The notes under the pieces are model-generated. The model was not told the origin of the DNA and ran no database searches. It worked only from the letters and a program-made list of their open reading frames with translations. A stretch of 64,000 nucleotides of DNA, taken from Ariolimax columbianus (lineage: Eukaryota; Mollusca; Gastropoda; Stylommatophora; Arionidae). Each line of letters starts with the position of its first letter. Position 1 is the first letter of the stretch. Of the stretch, positions 62,601-64,000 are shown in pieces. Location of the stretch: positions 40,889,893-40,953,892 of the forward strand of contig JAVGWX010000013.1 in assembly GCA_036924085.1 (NCBI GenBank), read 5' to 3'. Both the position numbers and the translations under genes were made by a program.

Positions 62601-63656
62601 ATTTTGTTAGTGTCCATGTCTCAGCACCGTAGTACAAAGCAAATAGCACAGTGGAATTGAAGAGACACGCTTCTATGATCTGGTATTGCCAACTGTCCAG
62701 GACCGTGTTAATGGACGAGAATTCTGCCCAGCCTGCACGGCGACGTATTGTCAATTCTAGTTCCAGGTTATTCAACATATTGAGGAGGTGTCTAACATAG
62801 ATGCACTCGTTGACATCCTACAGTTGCACCCCGCCAAGGAAGACTGGATCACAATTAGCAAAACGAATGCGCAACACTTTGATCTTCGAGTCATTGAGAT
62901 TAGGTTATACGAAAGTTAAAAGCAAATATAGAAAGCAGATATTTATTAACTTAACTTAATGTCTTTATACTGCTTTAGAAGACCCTGCAGAGTTTGTATA
63001 CAACCAGTTTCATTTACATTACCTTACTTTAAAAGCTATGCGCATCCAATTTATTCTTAAATGCATTAACTGTCCCTGCCTCCACTACCTCCCCTGGCAA
63101 TGCATTACCAGCATTCACCACTCTCTGACTAAAAAATATTTCCTAATATCTAATCTGGACCTCTCTTTAGTTCTATTATGCTTTTATTTTGCTTTATTAT
63201 GCTTTTATTATGCTTTTTATTATATTATGCAAAGCAAAACGAATGCGCAACACTTTGGTCTTCTAAACATTGAGATTAGATAAGTTTTACGAAAGTGAAA
63301 AGCAAATATAGAAAGAAGAGAAGGTAGATATTTATTATGCTTACCACAGCCGTGTTGTCCTTATGCTGATCACACTTATCAAAAATGAACTGATGGAATG
63401 GGACGTTAGTCGGAATGTCAAGGTCAGGGATGGGACTGATGAATGTGTTGTCAGCTTGCACAACCGAAGATCTTGTTGGGATGGTGGACAAGAATCGCCC
63501 CAGCACCAGTGATGATGGATGTTGGCCGGTTAAAAGTCTGGTACGATATCTAGCCGCAAGCAGGGGAATCCAGGTAGATTTGTGCCTCGTAGTGTATAGT
63601 TCAATAGTTTTCTGGGCTACCAATTGTAGGAACTTGTGATGTAGAGAATGTCGCAT
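15315..63656 (-). CDS. Acyl-CoA synthetase, 4-coumarate:CoA ligase / luciferase-like, 11 exons (whole gene)
   Basis: The joined exons give 593 codons plus a TAG stop. The family activates a carboxylic acid with ATP to an acyl-adenylate and then forms the CoA thioester; the substrate cannot be read from the sequence. Motifs seen: phosphate-binding loop [11 protein letters not shown] (residues 253-263), YGMTE (395-399), GWLHTGD ending in Asp475, hinge region [11 protein letters not shown] (489-499), VPPAELE right after it, and PSGKILRR with the adenylation lysine Lys582. The first 70 or so residues are basic and nearly free of acidic residues, with an RFLST stretch, which suggests a mitochondrial presequence. 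The C-terminus AKYL is not a canonical peroxisomal SKL signal, unlike beetle luciferase. The ATG at 63656 is the only Met in exon 1 and sits in a CACC context. All eleven exons join in phase with no internal stop, so the gene looks functional. Exact subfamily is unresolved. Confidence 0.95.
15597..15960 (+). repeat. Interspersed repeat family R1 (copy)
   Basis: Same order of blocks as 44885-45255: ACTTCTACATGG, CCCTGTACAGGTCC, TAGACTCAAACACTAGAGCA, AACAAACCACCTAACCATGG, ending near ACCCTGGCAGACCAC. A further partial piece is at 16095-16165. It lies in the last intron. Confidence 0.82.
16166..16606. other. Intronic sequence, nothing recognised
   Basis: AT-rich. It would correspond to 3' UTR of the ARL2 retrocopy if one was carried along, but I see no clear poly(A). 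Confidence 0.4.
16607..21376 (-). pseudogene. ARL2: ARL2 small GTPase processed pseudogene, split by a minisatellite
   Basis: Read on the minus strand, an intronless ARL2 runs from ATG (21376) to its natural TGA (16607) apart from the array at 16867-21102. The N-half has LDNAGKTT (G1), [20 protein letters not shown] and DMGGQ (G3). The C-half has [15 protein letters not shown] (G4), SAVTG (G5) and a final [19 protein letters not shown]2 is a cytosolic and mitochondrial regulator of tubulin folding and PDE-delta cargo release, but this copy cannot make it. Defects: Glu14 to TAA (21335-21337), the P-loop LGLDN glycine changed to Glu, an extra G near 21128 that shifts frame, a deletion after KTHH near 16700, and a TGA at 16658-16660. 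The motifs separate it from ARL3. No poly(A) tail is obvious, and a living parental ARL2 should lie elsewhere. Confidence 0.9.
16867..21102. repeat. 4.2-kb minisatellite of two alternating 13-mers inside the ARL2 pseudogene
   Basis: About 325 copies of a 13-bp unit. The two main versions are TACCACCACTGTC and TTCCATCACTGTC (plus strand), largely alternating as a 26-bp dimer, with runs of one type and rare variants (CAGCACTGTC, an ATCCATC unit, one shortened unit near 20675). Neither version has a stop in any plus-strand frame, so three overlapping open frames of 0.7 to 1.5 thousand codons appear by chance. The 12-base core GTGGTAGACAGT on the minus strand equals ARL2 codons Val-Val-Asp-Ser at the break. 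Confidence 0.97.
21775..21893 (-). mobile_element. tRNA-derived SINE fragment
   Basis: The minus strand reads TGTGTAGCACAGTAGTTAGC (A-box-like), then CCTGGGTCCATTCCCC (B-box-like). A similar head is at 33440-33505 and 39580-39650. Confidence 0.6.
21880..22205 (+). mobile_element. Decayed LINE ORF2 C-terminal fragment
   Basis: [20 protein letters not shown] and [17 protein letters not shown] are the post-RT Cys/His-rich segment, related to 3840-4200. It ends in debris. Confidence 0.55.
22432..22770 (-). pseudogene. Cys-rich open frame with adjacent polyadenylation signal, unrecognised
   Basis: A minus-strand frame opens at ATG 22770 ([20 protein letters not shown]), passes a proline-rich stretch ([14 protein letters not shown]), and stops. 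An overlapping frame ends [19 protein letters not shown]…[10 protein letters not shown] and TGA, followed within 20 bp by AATAAAG and an A-rich run. A single frameshift would connect the two, so I infer a processed retrocopy or a decayed terminal exon. I do not recognise the parent. It is GC-richer than its surroundings. Confidence 0.35.
23090..23255 (-). CDS. CoA ligase exon 10 (residues 502-557)
   Basis: The acceptor is TCGTTTCAG and the donor GTGAGC; it ends in phase 1. It encodes [20 protein letters not shown] and [18 protein letters not shown], standard C-domain strands. Confidence 0.93.
23320..23940. other. Probable interspersed repeat, unclassified
   Basis: Intron 9 sequence with phrases such as GGCAGCTCATCTAGGAGAAG and GATAGAGCATTGCTCTGCTG that look like decayed SINE or LINE 3' material. 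No coding potential was recognised. Confidence 0.35.
24320..24640 (+). mobile_element. CR1/L2-like LINE fragment (family F2)
   Basis: Translation in pieces: [40 protein letters not shown], then [20 protein letters not shown], parallel to the RT at 41167-42160. A TGA interrupts it. It is truncated at both ends. Confidence 0.8.
24914..24996 (-). CDS. CoA ligase exon 9 (hinge, residues 474-501)
   Basis: The acceptor is TTCTTCAG and the donor GTAAGA; it ends in phase 0. It encodes [10 protein letters not shown] and [13 protein letters not shown], the hinge between the large N-domain and the mobile C-domain. Confidence 0.94.
25180..26645 (+). mobile_element. Decayed LINE reverse transcriptase, host of a nested insertion
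   Basis: Scattered RT blocks: [41 protein letters not shown], then after the insertion [20 protein letters not shown] text, [18 protein letters not shown]. Many stops. Related text recurs at 52240-53010. It lies in intron 8. Confidence 0.75.
25869..26015 (+). mobile_element. 147-bp RNase H LINE (F1) insertion with 12-bp TSD
   Basis: GGATCCTTCATC occurs at 25857-25868 and 26016-26027. The insert is only the last 147 bp of family F1 (CPTYEDQRE…MTAAFFEKI region, TGCGTACGAAGAA tail) and splits the older RT fragment. It makes the local open frame chimeric. Confidence 0.92.
26803..28010. repeat. 40-bp minisatellite carrying the exon 8 5' splice site, about 30 copies
   Basis: The unit is exactly 40 bp. 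On the minus strand each unit contains GGATGGCTGCACACAG followed by GTAGTAG, that is, the last 16 bases of exon 8 plus its donor, then about 17 intron-like bases. Units next to exon 8 (27750-27990) are diverged; distal ones are nearly identical. Between 26820 and 27120 two unit versions alternate, giving an 80-bp higher-order period. Confidence 0.95.
27995..28139 (-). CDS. CoA ligase exon 8 (residues 426-474)
   Basis: The acceptor is TGTGCAG and the donor GTAGGA; it ends in phase 1. It encodes [20 protein letters not shown] and ends in GWLHTG, whose following Asp (ribose contact) is supplied by exon 9. The last 16 exon bases and the donor are the template of the adjacent 40-bp array. Confidence 0.93.
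28440..28545 (+). mobile_element. hAT-like terminal sequence
   Basis: CAGAGATGGCCAAACTACGG then CCCGTGGGTCAGATCCGG resembles the widespread hAT-type end (CAG-GGTGGCCAAACTACGGCCCG). I found no matching inverted end or transposase in the window, so it is a solo end or fragment. Confidence 0.5.
28656..28841. repeat. (TC)n / CTCTCCC low-complexity tract
   Basis: Pyrimidine-rich, with CCCACC interruptions. It produces Ser/Pro/Leu open frames by composition. Confidence 0.95.
29228..29490 (+). repeat. Interspersed repeat family R2 (copy)
   Basis: Begins after (GTT)n with ACCCACAATGAGTAAGTTAC, AGGGCGTTAAGTGGTGGGTT, CCTCACATCCCGAGCGTGCT. Other copies: 34575-34735, 40513-40862, 49050-49285, 59085-59460 (all +). 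The 48600-48720 stretch looks like an inverted piece. Confidence 0.82.
29755..29960 (-). mobile_element. tRNA-derived SINE, family A, head lost
   Basis: Shares the body (TTATGTAAGGGTCTGCTTCC, TTTTATTTTGTGCCTGCC) with 13542-13785 but stops before the B box. Confidence 0.78.
29990..30275 (-). repeat. Interspersed repeat family R1 (copy)
   Basis: Inverted relative to 44885-45255: GGCATAATATCGGCCATGGT, GAGCCTAGACCACTAAGCAG and GTAGAAG-type end are present. Confidence 0.75.
30276..30452. repeat. ACTAAGGATTAAGA-type short tandem repeat
   Basis: Irregular 7-bp-based array (ACTAAGG / ATTAAGA / ATAATACCT) at the end of an R1 copy, so probably that repeat's tail. Confidence 0.85.
30712..30806 (-). 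CDS. CoA ligase exon 7 (YGMTE motif, residues 394-425)
   Basis: The acceptor is AAATCAG and the donor GTAAGC; it ends in phase 0. The split glycine completes QGYGMTE, the adenine/Mg-binding motif. It is only 95 bp, so it was recognised by homology and phase. Confidence 0.93.
30940..31362 (+). mobile_element. LINE 3' fragment (family of 5568-5899)
   Basis: [40 protein letters not shown] and [19 protein letters not shown]; ends with GACCTAACTTGACCTGA. It lies in intron 6 beside exon 7. Confidence 0.8.
31470..31970 (+). mobile_element. Decayed mariner-like transposase
   Basis: The N-terminal helix-turn-helix region is readable ([22 protein letters not shown]…, with a later DETRHGHPV like the usual D-x-R-x-GRP). 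The C-terminal [11 protein letters not shown]…[14 protein letters not shown] matches the mariner terminus. The catalytic middle is deleted and stops are frequent. Confidence 0.6.
32055..32155 (-). repeat. Interspersed repeat family R3 (fragment)
   Basis: CTCAACGCATTCTATTCTCT and GCTTGGTAGCAGGAGATCGA match the inverted form of 40886-41166. Confidence 0.7.
32290..32715. repeat. About 25-bp minisatellite, roughly 17 copies
   Basis: Units combine GATGTCATTGACCACCACAC with ACAAA or ATGAA. Copies are diverged. It lies in intron 6 between exons 7 and 6. Confidence 0.9.
32925..33395 (+). mobile_element. LINE 3' end, GRGRPRR family (copy 2)
   Basis: [24 protein letters not shown] text in pieces, [20 protein letters not shown], then [19 protein letters not shown], ending CATGCTACATGATGATG like copy 1. 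Confidence 0.8.
33440..33505 (-). mobile_element. tRNA-like SINE head
   Basis: Minus strand GTAGCGCACTAGAGCAATGG, TTAGTGCACTGGCTTCCCAG, then ATTCAATTCCCAG. The following 33506-33900 is GC-richer repeat-like sequence I cannot classify. Confidence 0.5.
33948..34055 (-). mobile_element. 108-bp RNase H LINE (F1) insertion with 11-bp TSD
   Basis: TGTCTGGATTT is at 33937-33947 and 34056-34066. The insert holds only the [18 protein letters not shown] end and the (GAA)n tail of family F1. Confidence 0.92.
34575..34735 (+). repeat. Interspersed repeat family R2 (copy)
   Basis: GTTGTTGTT, then TGCCCACAATCAGTAGGTTA and AAAAGGGCGTTAAGTGACGG. It ends about 100 bp from exon 6. Confidence 0.82.
34834..35008 (-). 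CDS. CoA ligase exon 6 (residues 336-394)
   Basis: The acceptor is CTCACCAG and the donor GTATGC; it ends in phase 1. It encodes the [12 protein letters not shown] helix and the GAAPLG motif that contacts adenine in this superfamily. Confidence 0.94.
35095..35790. other. Intronic, repeat-like, unclassified
   Basis: GC-rich segments (GGTCACCCAAGCCGGACAGG) with no recognised coding content, in intron 5 upstream of exon 6. Confidence 0.35.
35998..38859 (-). mobile_element. Young 5'-truncated RT/RNase H LINE (family F1) with 13-bp TSD
   Basis: AATTTGGTCTTTT flanks it at 35985-35997 and 38860-38872. The minus-strand 3' end is (GAAGAA)n. It is cut 5' between endonuclease and RT (first readable KPYWNDELQ). 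Intact copies of this family should add an endonuclease and ORF1, absent here. It sits in intron 5 in the same orientation as the host gene. Confidence 0.95.
36025..38820 (-). CDS. Non-LTR reverse transcriptase with RNase H domain (931 aa, frame open to the truncation)
   Basis: No stop or frameshift in over 930 codons. The reverse transcriptase has SPGKDGI (153-159), [10 protein letters not shown] (211-220), motif [10 protein letters not shown] (284-292), [10 protein letters not shown] (340-349) and catalytic FADD (372-375). An RNase H domain follows with HAYTDGS (Asp), RAEAEAL (Glu), LLTDALEV (Asp) and [11 protein letters not shown] (Asp), then a CPCGTGK…HLLQNC Cys/His motif. The protein copies LINE RNA at the nicked target. 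C-terminal RNase H points to the I-type superfamily. The true N-terminus is lost, so the first Met at 38820 is only a within-domain Met. Confidence 0.93.
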   Translation of the reverse strand: MEDAVTNARNMAEREKSVEANIALKAAAAKYKHTLKQTARERWKNKTESLNLDKEGNKLWKLVRAMNDETPSNKQITIKQGENLITGKKAANAFVDHYARANHIEVPADKHTDISEELKGHENKNTAPEEHMMAKLTMREMEEAMRTLKRRKSPGKDGITNEMLMGLGQTAKEKLLAVLNQSWKRGIVPQAWKDAILVPVPKTGKDKTDPNGYRPISLLSCVGKLMERMINTKLMWHLEEKRILIPQQAGFRQHRSTEDQVILIAQEIEDAYQAQKHTVAVWVDLEKAFDKVWKDGLRVKLRRSDVCGKMYKWINHYLKQRTARVQVQGQMSKKVTLEQGVPQGGVLSPTLFLVYINDITENIPRRVHSSMFADDLAMWTSEKNLTIARNRMQTALTSLEEWANSWLVKINEEKTTCTIFSLSLKPQSTKLSLNGKILQPNDNPTYLGVTFDRRMTWKSQIERNRMKARERMAIMRKLAGTSWGADEGILKKLYTGRVRPVLEYGIAAWTTAAKANFDKVNKLQNQAMRIITGGMKSTPIVELEKITKLQSMTDRRDCRAQLQSEKLRRLTDHPMYQRLNNLGTGKLKRRNFAEIAKAKMHEDPINALTTPKPITTVRKPTWRQDIFPEVVENIPGIANKNCQTEKERRDTTLSFITKSYPSMDWTHAYTDGSVTNTTQNGGAGAFLNLPNGRKITLSFATGKYTSNFRAEAEALRAAVEEMVTHSENESHIVLLTDALEVVTALKSQKNTELNDLRAALCKLCQQSAPKRVVVQWVPSHCNIQGNEEADRLAKEGARLPQIDTSMTYEESKRLIKARYMSKWETEHTGYTKNDAYYQLNRREQVVVFRLRTGHNRLRYHLFNKMKIGCTDECPCGTGKMTTEHLLQNCPTYEDQREQMWPLPVELQDKLYGSGESLRMTAAFFEKIMVTV
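38970..39019. repeat. (TA)n microsatellite
   Basis: About 25 uninterrupted TA dinucleotides about 110 bp from the LINE 5' junction. Confidence 0.97.
39404..39655 (-). mobile_element. SINE-like repeat with tRNA-like head
   Basis: Minus strand GTAGCTCTGTGGCTAGTGCA then GGCTTTGGTTCCCAG look like A and B boxes. The body (GATATTGTAATTCCCAGAG, CATTACAGCCAGGAGGAC) recurs in diverged form at 58905-59035 (+). Confidence 0.55.
39790..40018 (+). mobile_element. CR1/L2-like LINE 3' end (family F2)
   Basis: [20 protein letters not shown] and [15 protein letters not shown], then the conserved CTTCTAAACCAGTATAATGA 3' terminus and a TTAAG-type tail. Confidence 0.85.
40513..40862 (+). repeat. Interspersed repeat family R2 (long copy)
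   Basis: TTGTTTCAAATGCCCACAAT through CCTGACCCTGACTAACATGT, about 350 bp. Same block order as 59085-59460. Confidence 0.85.
40886..41166 (+). repeat. Interspersed repeat family R3, left half, split by a LINE
   Basis: CGTTCTCAATCTCCCACTAC…CACTGCGTGGAGGTGTAGAA…GCTCTGGTTCGCTGGCC. The right half (ACGCTAGCAGTCAGC) resumes at about 42161 and runs to 42235. The unsplit version is at 60965-61320. Confidence 0.85.
41167..42160 (-). mobile_element. CR1/L2-like LINE (family F2), partial RT and 3' end
   Basis: The minus-strand RT carries [20 protein letters not shown], catalytic [23 protein letters not shown] and the tail [20 protein letters not shown]; the frame breaks after about 230 codons. The 3' UTR ends with (TTAAG)n at 41167-41191. 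It is inserted in the R3 repeat. Confidence 0.9.
42240..43295. other. Intronic, nothing recognised
   Basis: AT-rich intron 5 sequence without convincing open frames or repeats. Confidence 0.5.
43300..43425 (-). repeat. Interspersed repeat fragment shared with 54450-54560
   Basis: CTTTCTGGTCCTGAGCTACA and CCAGTGGCAAGACATAAGTC are the inverted counterpart of 54470-54540. 43426-44190 beyond it shows nothing. Confidence 0.7.
44194..44362 (-). CDS. CoA ligase exon 5 (residues 279-335)
   Basis: The acceptor is CGCCTGCAG and the donor GTAAGA; it ends in phase 0. It encodes [10 protein letters not shown], the conserved H-x-Y-G segment near the acyl pocket, then the [13 protein letters not shown] strand. 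Confidence 0.93.
44618..44704. repeat. (GATA)n(GATG)n microsatellite
   Basis: Compound array: about six GATA, then about fourteen GATG with one slip. Confidence 0.97.
44885..45255 (+). repeat. Interspersed repeat family R1 (best copy)
   Basis: About 370 bp: ACTTCTACAGGGGCAGATGC, GCTCCGCTACG-like core, GGTTAACTGATATGCGAGTC, ACCACCTAACCATGGCAGGT, ending ACCCCGGCGGACCAC. Confidence 0.85.
45265..45960 (-). mobile_element. LINE reverse transcriptase fragment
   Basis: Minus strand: [13 protein letters not shown] (motif A region), [20 protein letters not shown] (catalytic ADD), [20 protein letters not shown]. Frameshifted and truncated. Confidence 0.8.
45965..46470 (-). mobile_element. LINE 3' fragment (family of 5568-5899)
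   Basis: [60 protein letters not shown]; ends at the GACCTGACCTGAG terminus. Confidence 0.85.
47085..47551 (+). mobile_element. CR1/L2-like LINE 3' end (family F2), best-preserved C-terminus
   Basis: [56 protein letters not shown], stop at LDAHRF, short 3' UTR and a (GTTAA)n tail at 47532-47551. Confidence 0.92.
47560..48010 (-). mobile_element. LINE RT C-terminal fragment
   Basis: Minus strand: [40 protein letters not shown], then a [13 protein letters not shown] piece. Unrelated to the adjacent F2 copy. Confidence 0.75.
48130..48560 (-). mobile_element. LINE 3' end, GRGRPRR family (copy 3)
   Basis: Minus strand: [60 protein letters not shown], ending at CATGCTACTGGATGATGATG. Confidence 0.88.
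48766..49040. repeat. Degenerate AAACAGATATCAGGATGCCTT-like tandem repeat
   Basis: About 10 loose copies of roughly 25 to 30 bp with ACAGATA and TTAAAAC cores. Confidence 0.75.
49050..49285 (+). repeat. Interspersed repeat family R2 (copy)
   Basis: CTACAATGAGTGCTCTTATG, AAAGGCATTAAGTGACAGGT, AGCGTGCTGATGAAGGTGGA. About 90 bp from exon 4. Confidence 0.8.
49378..49577 (-). CDS. CoA ligase exon 4 (AMP-binding P-loop, residues 213-279)
   Basis: The acceptor is ATTACAG and the donor GTGAGT; it ends in phase 2. It carries the ANL signature [16 protein letters not shown], the phosphate-binding loop that closes over ATP. Confidence 0.95.
50163..50255. repeat. (CAGA)n / (GATA)n microsatellite
   Basis: CAGACAGACAG with CACA and GATAGAT interruptions. 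Confidence 0.92.
50467..51725 (+). mobile_element. RNase H LINE (F1), 1.26-kb 5'-truncated copy with 13-bp TSD
   Basis: GCATCTTTTTTAT is at 50454-50466 and 51726-51738. Content runs from [24 protein letters not shown] text to the (GAA)n tail at 51708-51725. The first half has frameshifts; the RNase H half (50998-51699) is open for 233 codons with [28 protein letters not shown] and CTCGTGK…HLLQNC. Older than the 35998 copy, in the opposite orientation. Confidence 0.95.
52240..53010 (+). mobile_element. Decayed LINE RT C-terminal region
   Basis: [40 protein letters not shown], then [10 protein letters not shown] and a long 3' part ending CCTCATCGACGATGATGG. Stops present. Related to 25180-26645. 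Confidence 0.75.
53051..53136. repeat. (AT)n microsatellite
   Basis: About 43 AT dinucleotides after a short (CA)n, immediately downstream of exon 3. Confidence 0.98.
53258..53373 (-). CDS. CoA ligase exon 3 (residues 175-212)
   Basis: The acceptor is TTTTCGCAG and the donor GTTAGC. It encodes [20 protein letters not shown] and ends in phase 0. It was found by joining phases, being too short for a long open frame. A 26-bp tandem array starts about 60 bp before its acceptor. Confidence 0.9.
53432..53897. repeat. About 25-bp minisatellite in intron 2, roughly 18 copies
   Basis: Units contain GAGGTAAACTAACTGATCAA with CAATTGA or CTACAACTGA variants. It starts about 60 bp upstream of exon 3's acceptor; unlike the two exon-derived arrays its unit does not match the exon. 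Confidence 0.93.
54285..54560 (+). repeat. Interspersed repeat family R3 variant
   Basis: CGTTCTCAATCTCCCGTTAC, TTTCGGTCCGACACACCC, then a right half (CTTGACTAATGTCTTGCCAC) different from the other R3 copies but shared with 43300-43425. Confidence 0.75.
54963..55170 (-). CDS. CoA ligase exon 2 (residues 105-174)
   Basis: The acceptor is ...TTGAACAG and the donor GTAAGT; the exon ends one base into a codon. It encodes [17 protein letters not shown] and the conserved …FSPNTVD… and …[13 protein letters not shown]… segments of the N-terminal AMP-binding domain. The first half of this exon and its acceptor recur five more times upstream in the transcript direction (55.2-56.1 kb). Confidence 0.93.
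55067..56111. repeat. Six-copy 175-bp tandem duplication of exon 2's 5' half with its acceptor
   Basis: The spacing is exactly 175 bp: the string CCCTGTCAAG begins at 55153, 55328, 55503, 55678, 55853 and 56028. Each unit holds the 3' splice site, about 34 codons of exon 2 (through GYGKGDV) and about 70 bp of intron. Only the lowest-coordinate copy continues into full exon 2 with a donor. Copies differ by single bases (for example 55266 region, 55760 region), so the array is recent. Confidence 0.96.
56275..56625. repeat. Purine-rich AAAATAAGGATG-type low-complexity tract
   Basis: Degenerate repeats of ATGAAAATAAAGATGA. They create Lys/Asn/Glu- and Phe/Ile-rich open frames on opposite strands that are compositional. 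Confidence 0.92.
56966..57533. mobile_element. Mariner-derived palindromic foldback element
   Basis: Ends TACGAGGCGTATTCAAATGA and its inverted partner …CATTTGAACACGCCTCGTA, both beside TA. The inverted match extends inward at least 75 bp (CAAACTGCAACAAGTGAACA, ACATACGTACGATGC). Both arms also carry the same mariner N-terminal coding bit in opposite directions ([16 protein letters not shown] on plus; [18 protein letters not shown] on minus, preceded by [11 protein letters not shown]). No complete transposase. Confidence 0.85.
57540..58300. other. Intron 1, no recognised feature
   Basis: Moderate GC with no family I recognise. 57590-57780 and 57960-58250 look single-copy within the window. 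Confidence 0.4.
58312..58522 (-). other. GC-rich open frame ending at a consensus 5' splice site
   Basis: Minus frame [20 protein letters not shown] … NFNRLFAG with GCTGG followed by GTAAGTTTAG. It could be an untranslated alternative first exon of the CoA ligase gene or of another transcript. Its reading frame does not join exon 2 in phase, so it is not an alternative coding start. Confidence 0.25.
59085..59460 (+). repeat. Interspersed repeat family R2 (long copy) with (TTG)n head
   Basis: (GTT)n at 59086-59136, then TGCCCACAATGAATAGGATT through TTGCCTTACCCTGACTAACA. The (GTT)n head is shared with the 29228 and 34575 copies, so it belongs to the element. Confidence 0.85.
59619..59663. repeat. 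(GA)n microsatellite
   Basis: GAGAGAGAG with one AAAG interruption. Confidence 0.95.
59745..60105 (-). repeat. Interspersed repeat family R3 (copy)
   Basis: Inverted complete copy: ATCAAGATGCTGAGCAGCGC, TGACTGCTAGCGTC, CACGCGGTGATCCTAGATAA, GGTAGTGGGAGATTGAGAAC. Confidence 0.85.
60405..60800 (-). mobile_element. LINE 3' end, GRGRPRR family (copy 4)
   Basis: Minus strand: [20 protein letters not shown] (in the frame ending near 60640) preceded by IMDDYQNFQ; the 3' part ends at GGACATGCTACATGATG. Confidence 0.85.
60965..61320 (+). repeat. Interspersed repeat family R3 (unsplit copy)
   Basis: CGTTCGTTCCCACTCTCCCG through GCTGGCCTTGACGCTAGCAG, the empty-site counterpart of the LINE-split copy at 40886-42235. 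Confidence 0.85.
61400..61700 (+). mobile_element. LINE RNase H fragment
   Basis: [39 protein letters not shown] match the [20 protein letters not shown]…VQWVPSHC region of RNase H, but diverged from F1, so another family. Confidence 0.7.
61965..62170 (-). other. GC-rich open frame, unrecognised
   Basis: Minus strand reads [20 protein letters not shown] then [20 protein letters not shown] without stops, with clearly higher GC than the flanks. HTPLLYA is vaguely ankyrin-like. There is no donor after it. Possibly a captured exon or transposon piece. Confidence 0.25.
62135..62385 (+). repeat. Duplicated block flanking exon 1 (inner copy)
   Basis: TTCCAGGTATGGTATTTATG … CAAACAACTCATCC, about 240 bp, matches 63760-64000 at high identity. 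Confidence 0.85.
62420..62905 (-). mobile_element. LINE RT C-terminal fragment
   Basis: Minus strand: [60 protein letters not shown]. Confidence 0.75.
62946..63175 (-). mobile_element. CR1/L2-like LINE 3' end (family F2)
   Basis: Minus strand: YFLVRE-like, [20 protein letters not shown] counterpart, then CAGGGTCTTCTAAAGCAGTA and the (TTAAG)n tail at 62946-62960. Confidence 0.85.
63345..63656 (-). CDS. CoA ligase exon 1 (residues 1-104)
   Basis: It starts at the ATG read from 63656 and ends in phase 0 before a GTAAGC donor. It encodes the basic leader and the N-terminal lead-in (…[17 protein letters not shown]…) typical of animal 4CL-like proteins. Directly downstream is intronic sequence that is partly duplicated at 62862-62945. 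Confidence 0.9.
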
Positions 63657-63759
63657 GGTGACGAGAAGTTAAACTCACTGTAGAATAGATAAGATACATC
63701 ACATACATGAAACAGTAAAAGTTAATGGGATGTGTAGGGTTCCTTAGCCGTTGTTCAGG

Positions 63760-64000
63760 GGAATATTGGAGTTCCAGGTATGGTATTTATGGTTGTTTCA
63801 GAAAAATTGCAATTGAATAAATTGAATTTCTTTACCTTTCTAAACTTACCTTGCAGATGTGGTTAGAGACCAAGCTTATAAAACAAACACTGATCGCCCC
63901 ATTCAACAAACTAGTTATCTCCTACATTAACAAACAACTCATTCTTTCATTCAAAAAGACAGTTTATCTTCTACATTAACAAACACCTCATCCGTCCATT
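63760..64000 (+). repeat. Duplicated block flanking exon 1 (outer copy), 5' flank of the gene
   Basis: Same block as 62135-62385. It lies about 100 bp upstream of the ATG, so it may include promoter or 5' UTR. I see no convincing TATA box or initiator. Confidence 0.8.

Overview
This is a eukaryotic, intron-rich, repeat-loaded window from an invertebrate animal. A lophotrochozoan, most likely a mollusc, is my inference from the mix of RNase H-bearing, Tx1/L1-like and CR1/L2-like LINEs, mariner relics and tRNA-derived SINEs. There are no prokaryotic operons, rRNAs or CRISPR arrays. I recognise one complete protein-coding gene, one processed pseudogene, and a dense bed of transposon debris and tandem repeats.

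The gene lies on the minus strand from 63656 down to a stop at 15315. It has 11 exons spread over 48.3 kb and encodes a 593-residue acyl-CoA synthetase of the 4-coumarate:CoA ligase / firefly luciferase type (ANL superfamily). All splice junctions have GT-AG borders, every phase agrees, all catalytic motifs are intact, and an AATAAA signal lies about 70 bp after the stop. The introns (1.7 to 9.2 kb) hold nearly everything else between 15.4 and 63.3 kb.

The last intron contains a minus-strand, intronless, stop-bearing retrocopy of the small GTPase ARL2 (16607-21376). It is split by a 4.2-kb minisatellite of two alternating 13-mers that match the ARL2 codons at the break (Val-Val-Asp-Ser). Two other arrays in the locus also overlap coding sequence. 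A 40-bp unit repeated about 30 times carries the 3' end and 5' splice site of exon 8 (26803-28010). A 175-bp unit in six near-identical copies carries the 3' splice site and first half of exon 2 (55067-56111). Three independent exon-seeded arrays in one locus is the most unusual feature of the window.

Region by region: 1-345, LINE 3' end; 346-1978, TG-rich low complexity; 2.4-3.3 kb, minisatellites; 3.8-7.3 kb, LINE and repeat fragments; 7.6-11.3 kb, a broken Tx1/L1-like LINE capped by an RNase H LINE fragment; 11.4-15 kb, interspersed repeats and a SINE nested in a SINE; 15.3-63.7 kb, the CoA ligase gene with its transposon-filled introns. Those introns include a young 2.86-kb RT/RNase H LINE with an intact reading frame and a 13-bp target-site duplication at 35998-38859, and a palindromic mariner-derived foldback element at 56966-57533. 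The region 63.7-64 kb is the 5' flank of the gene.
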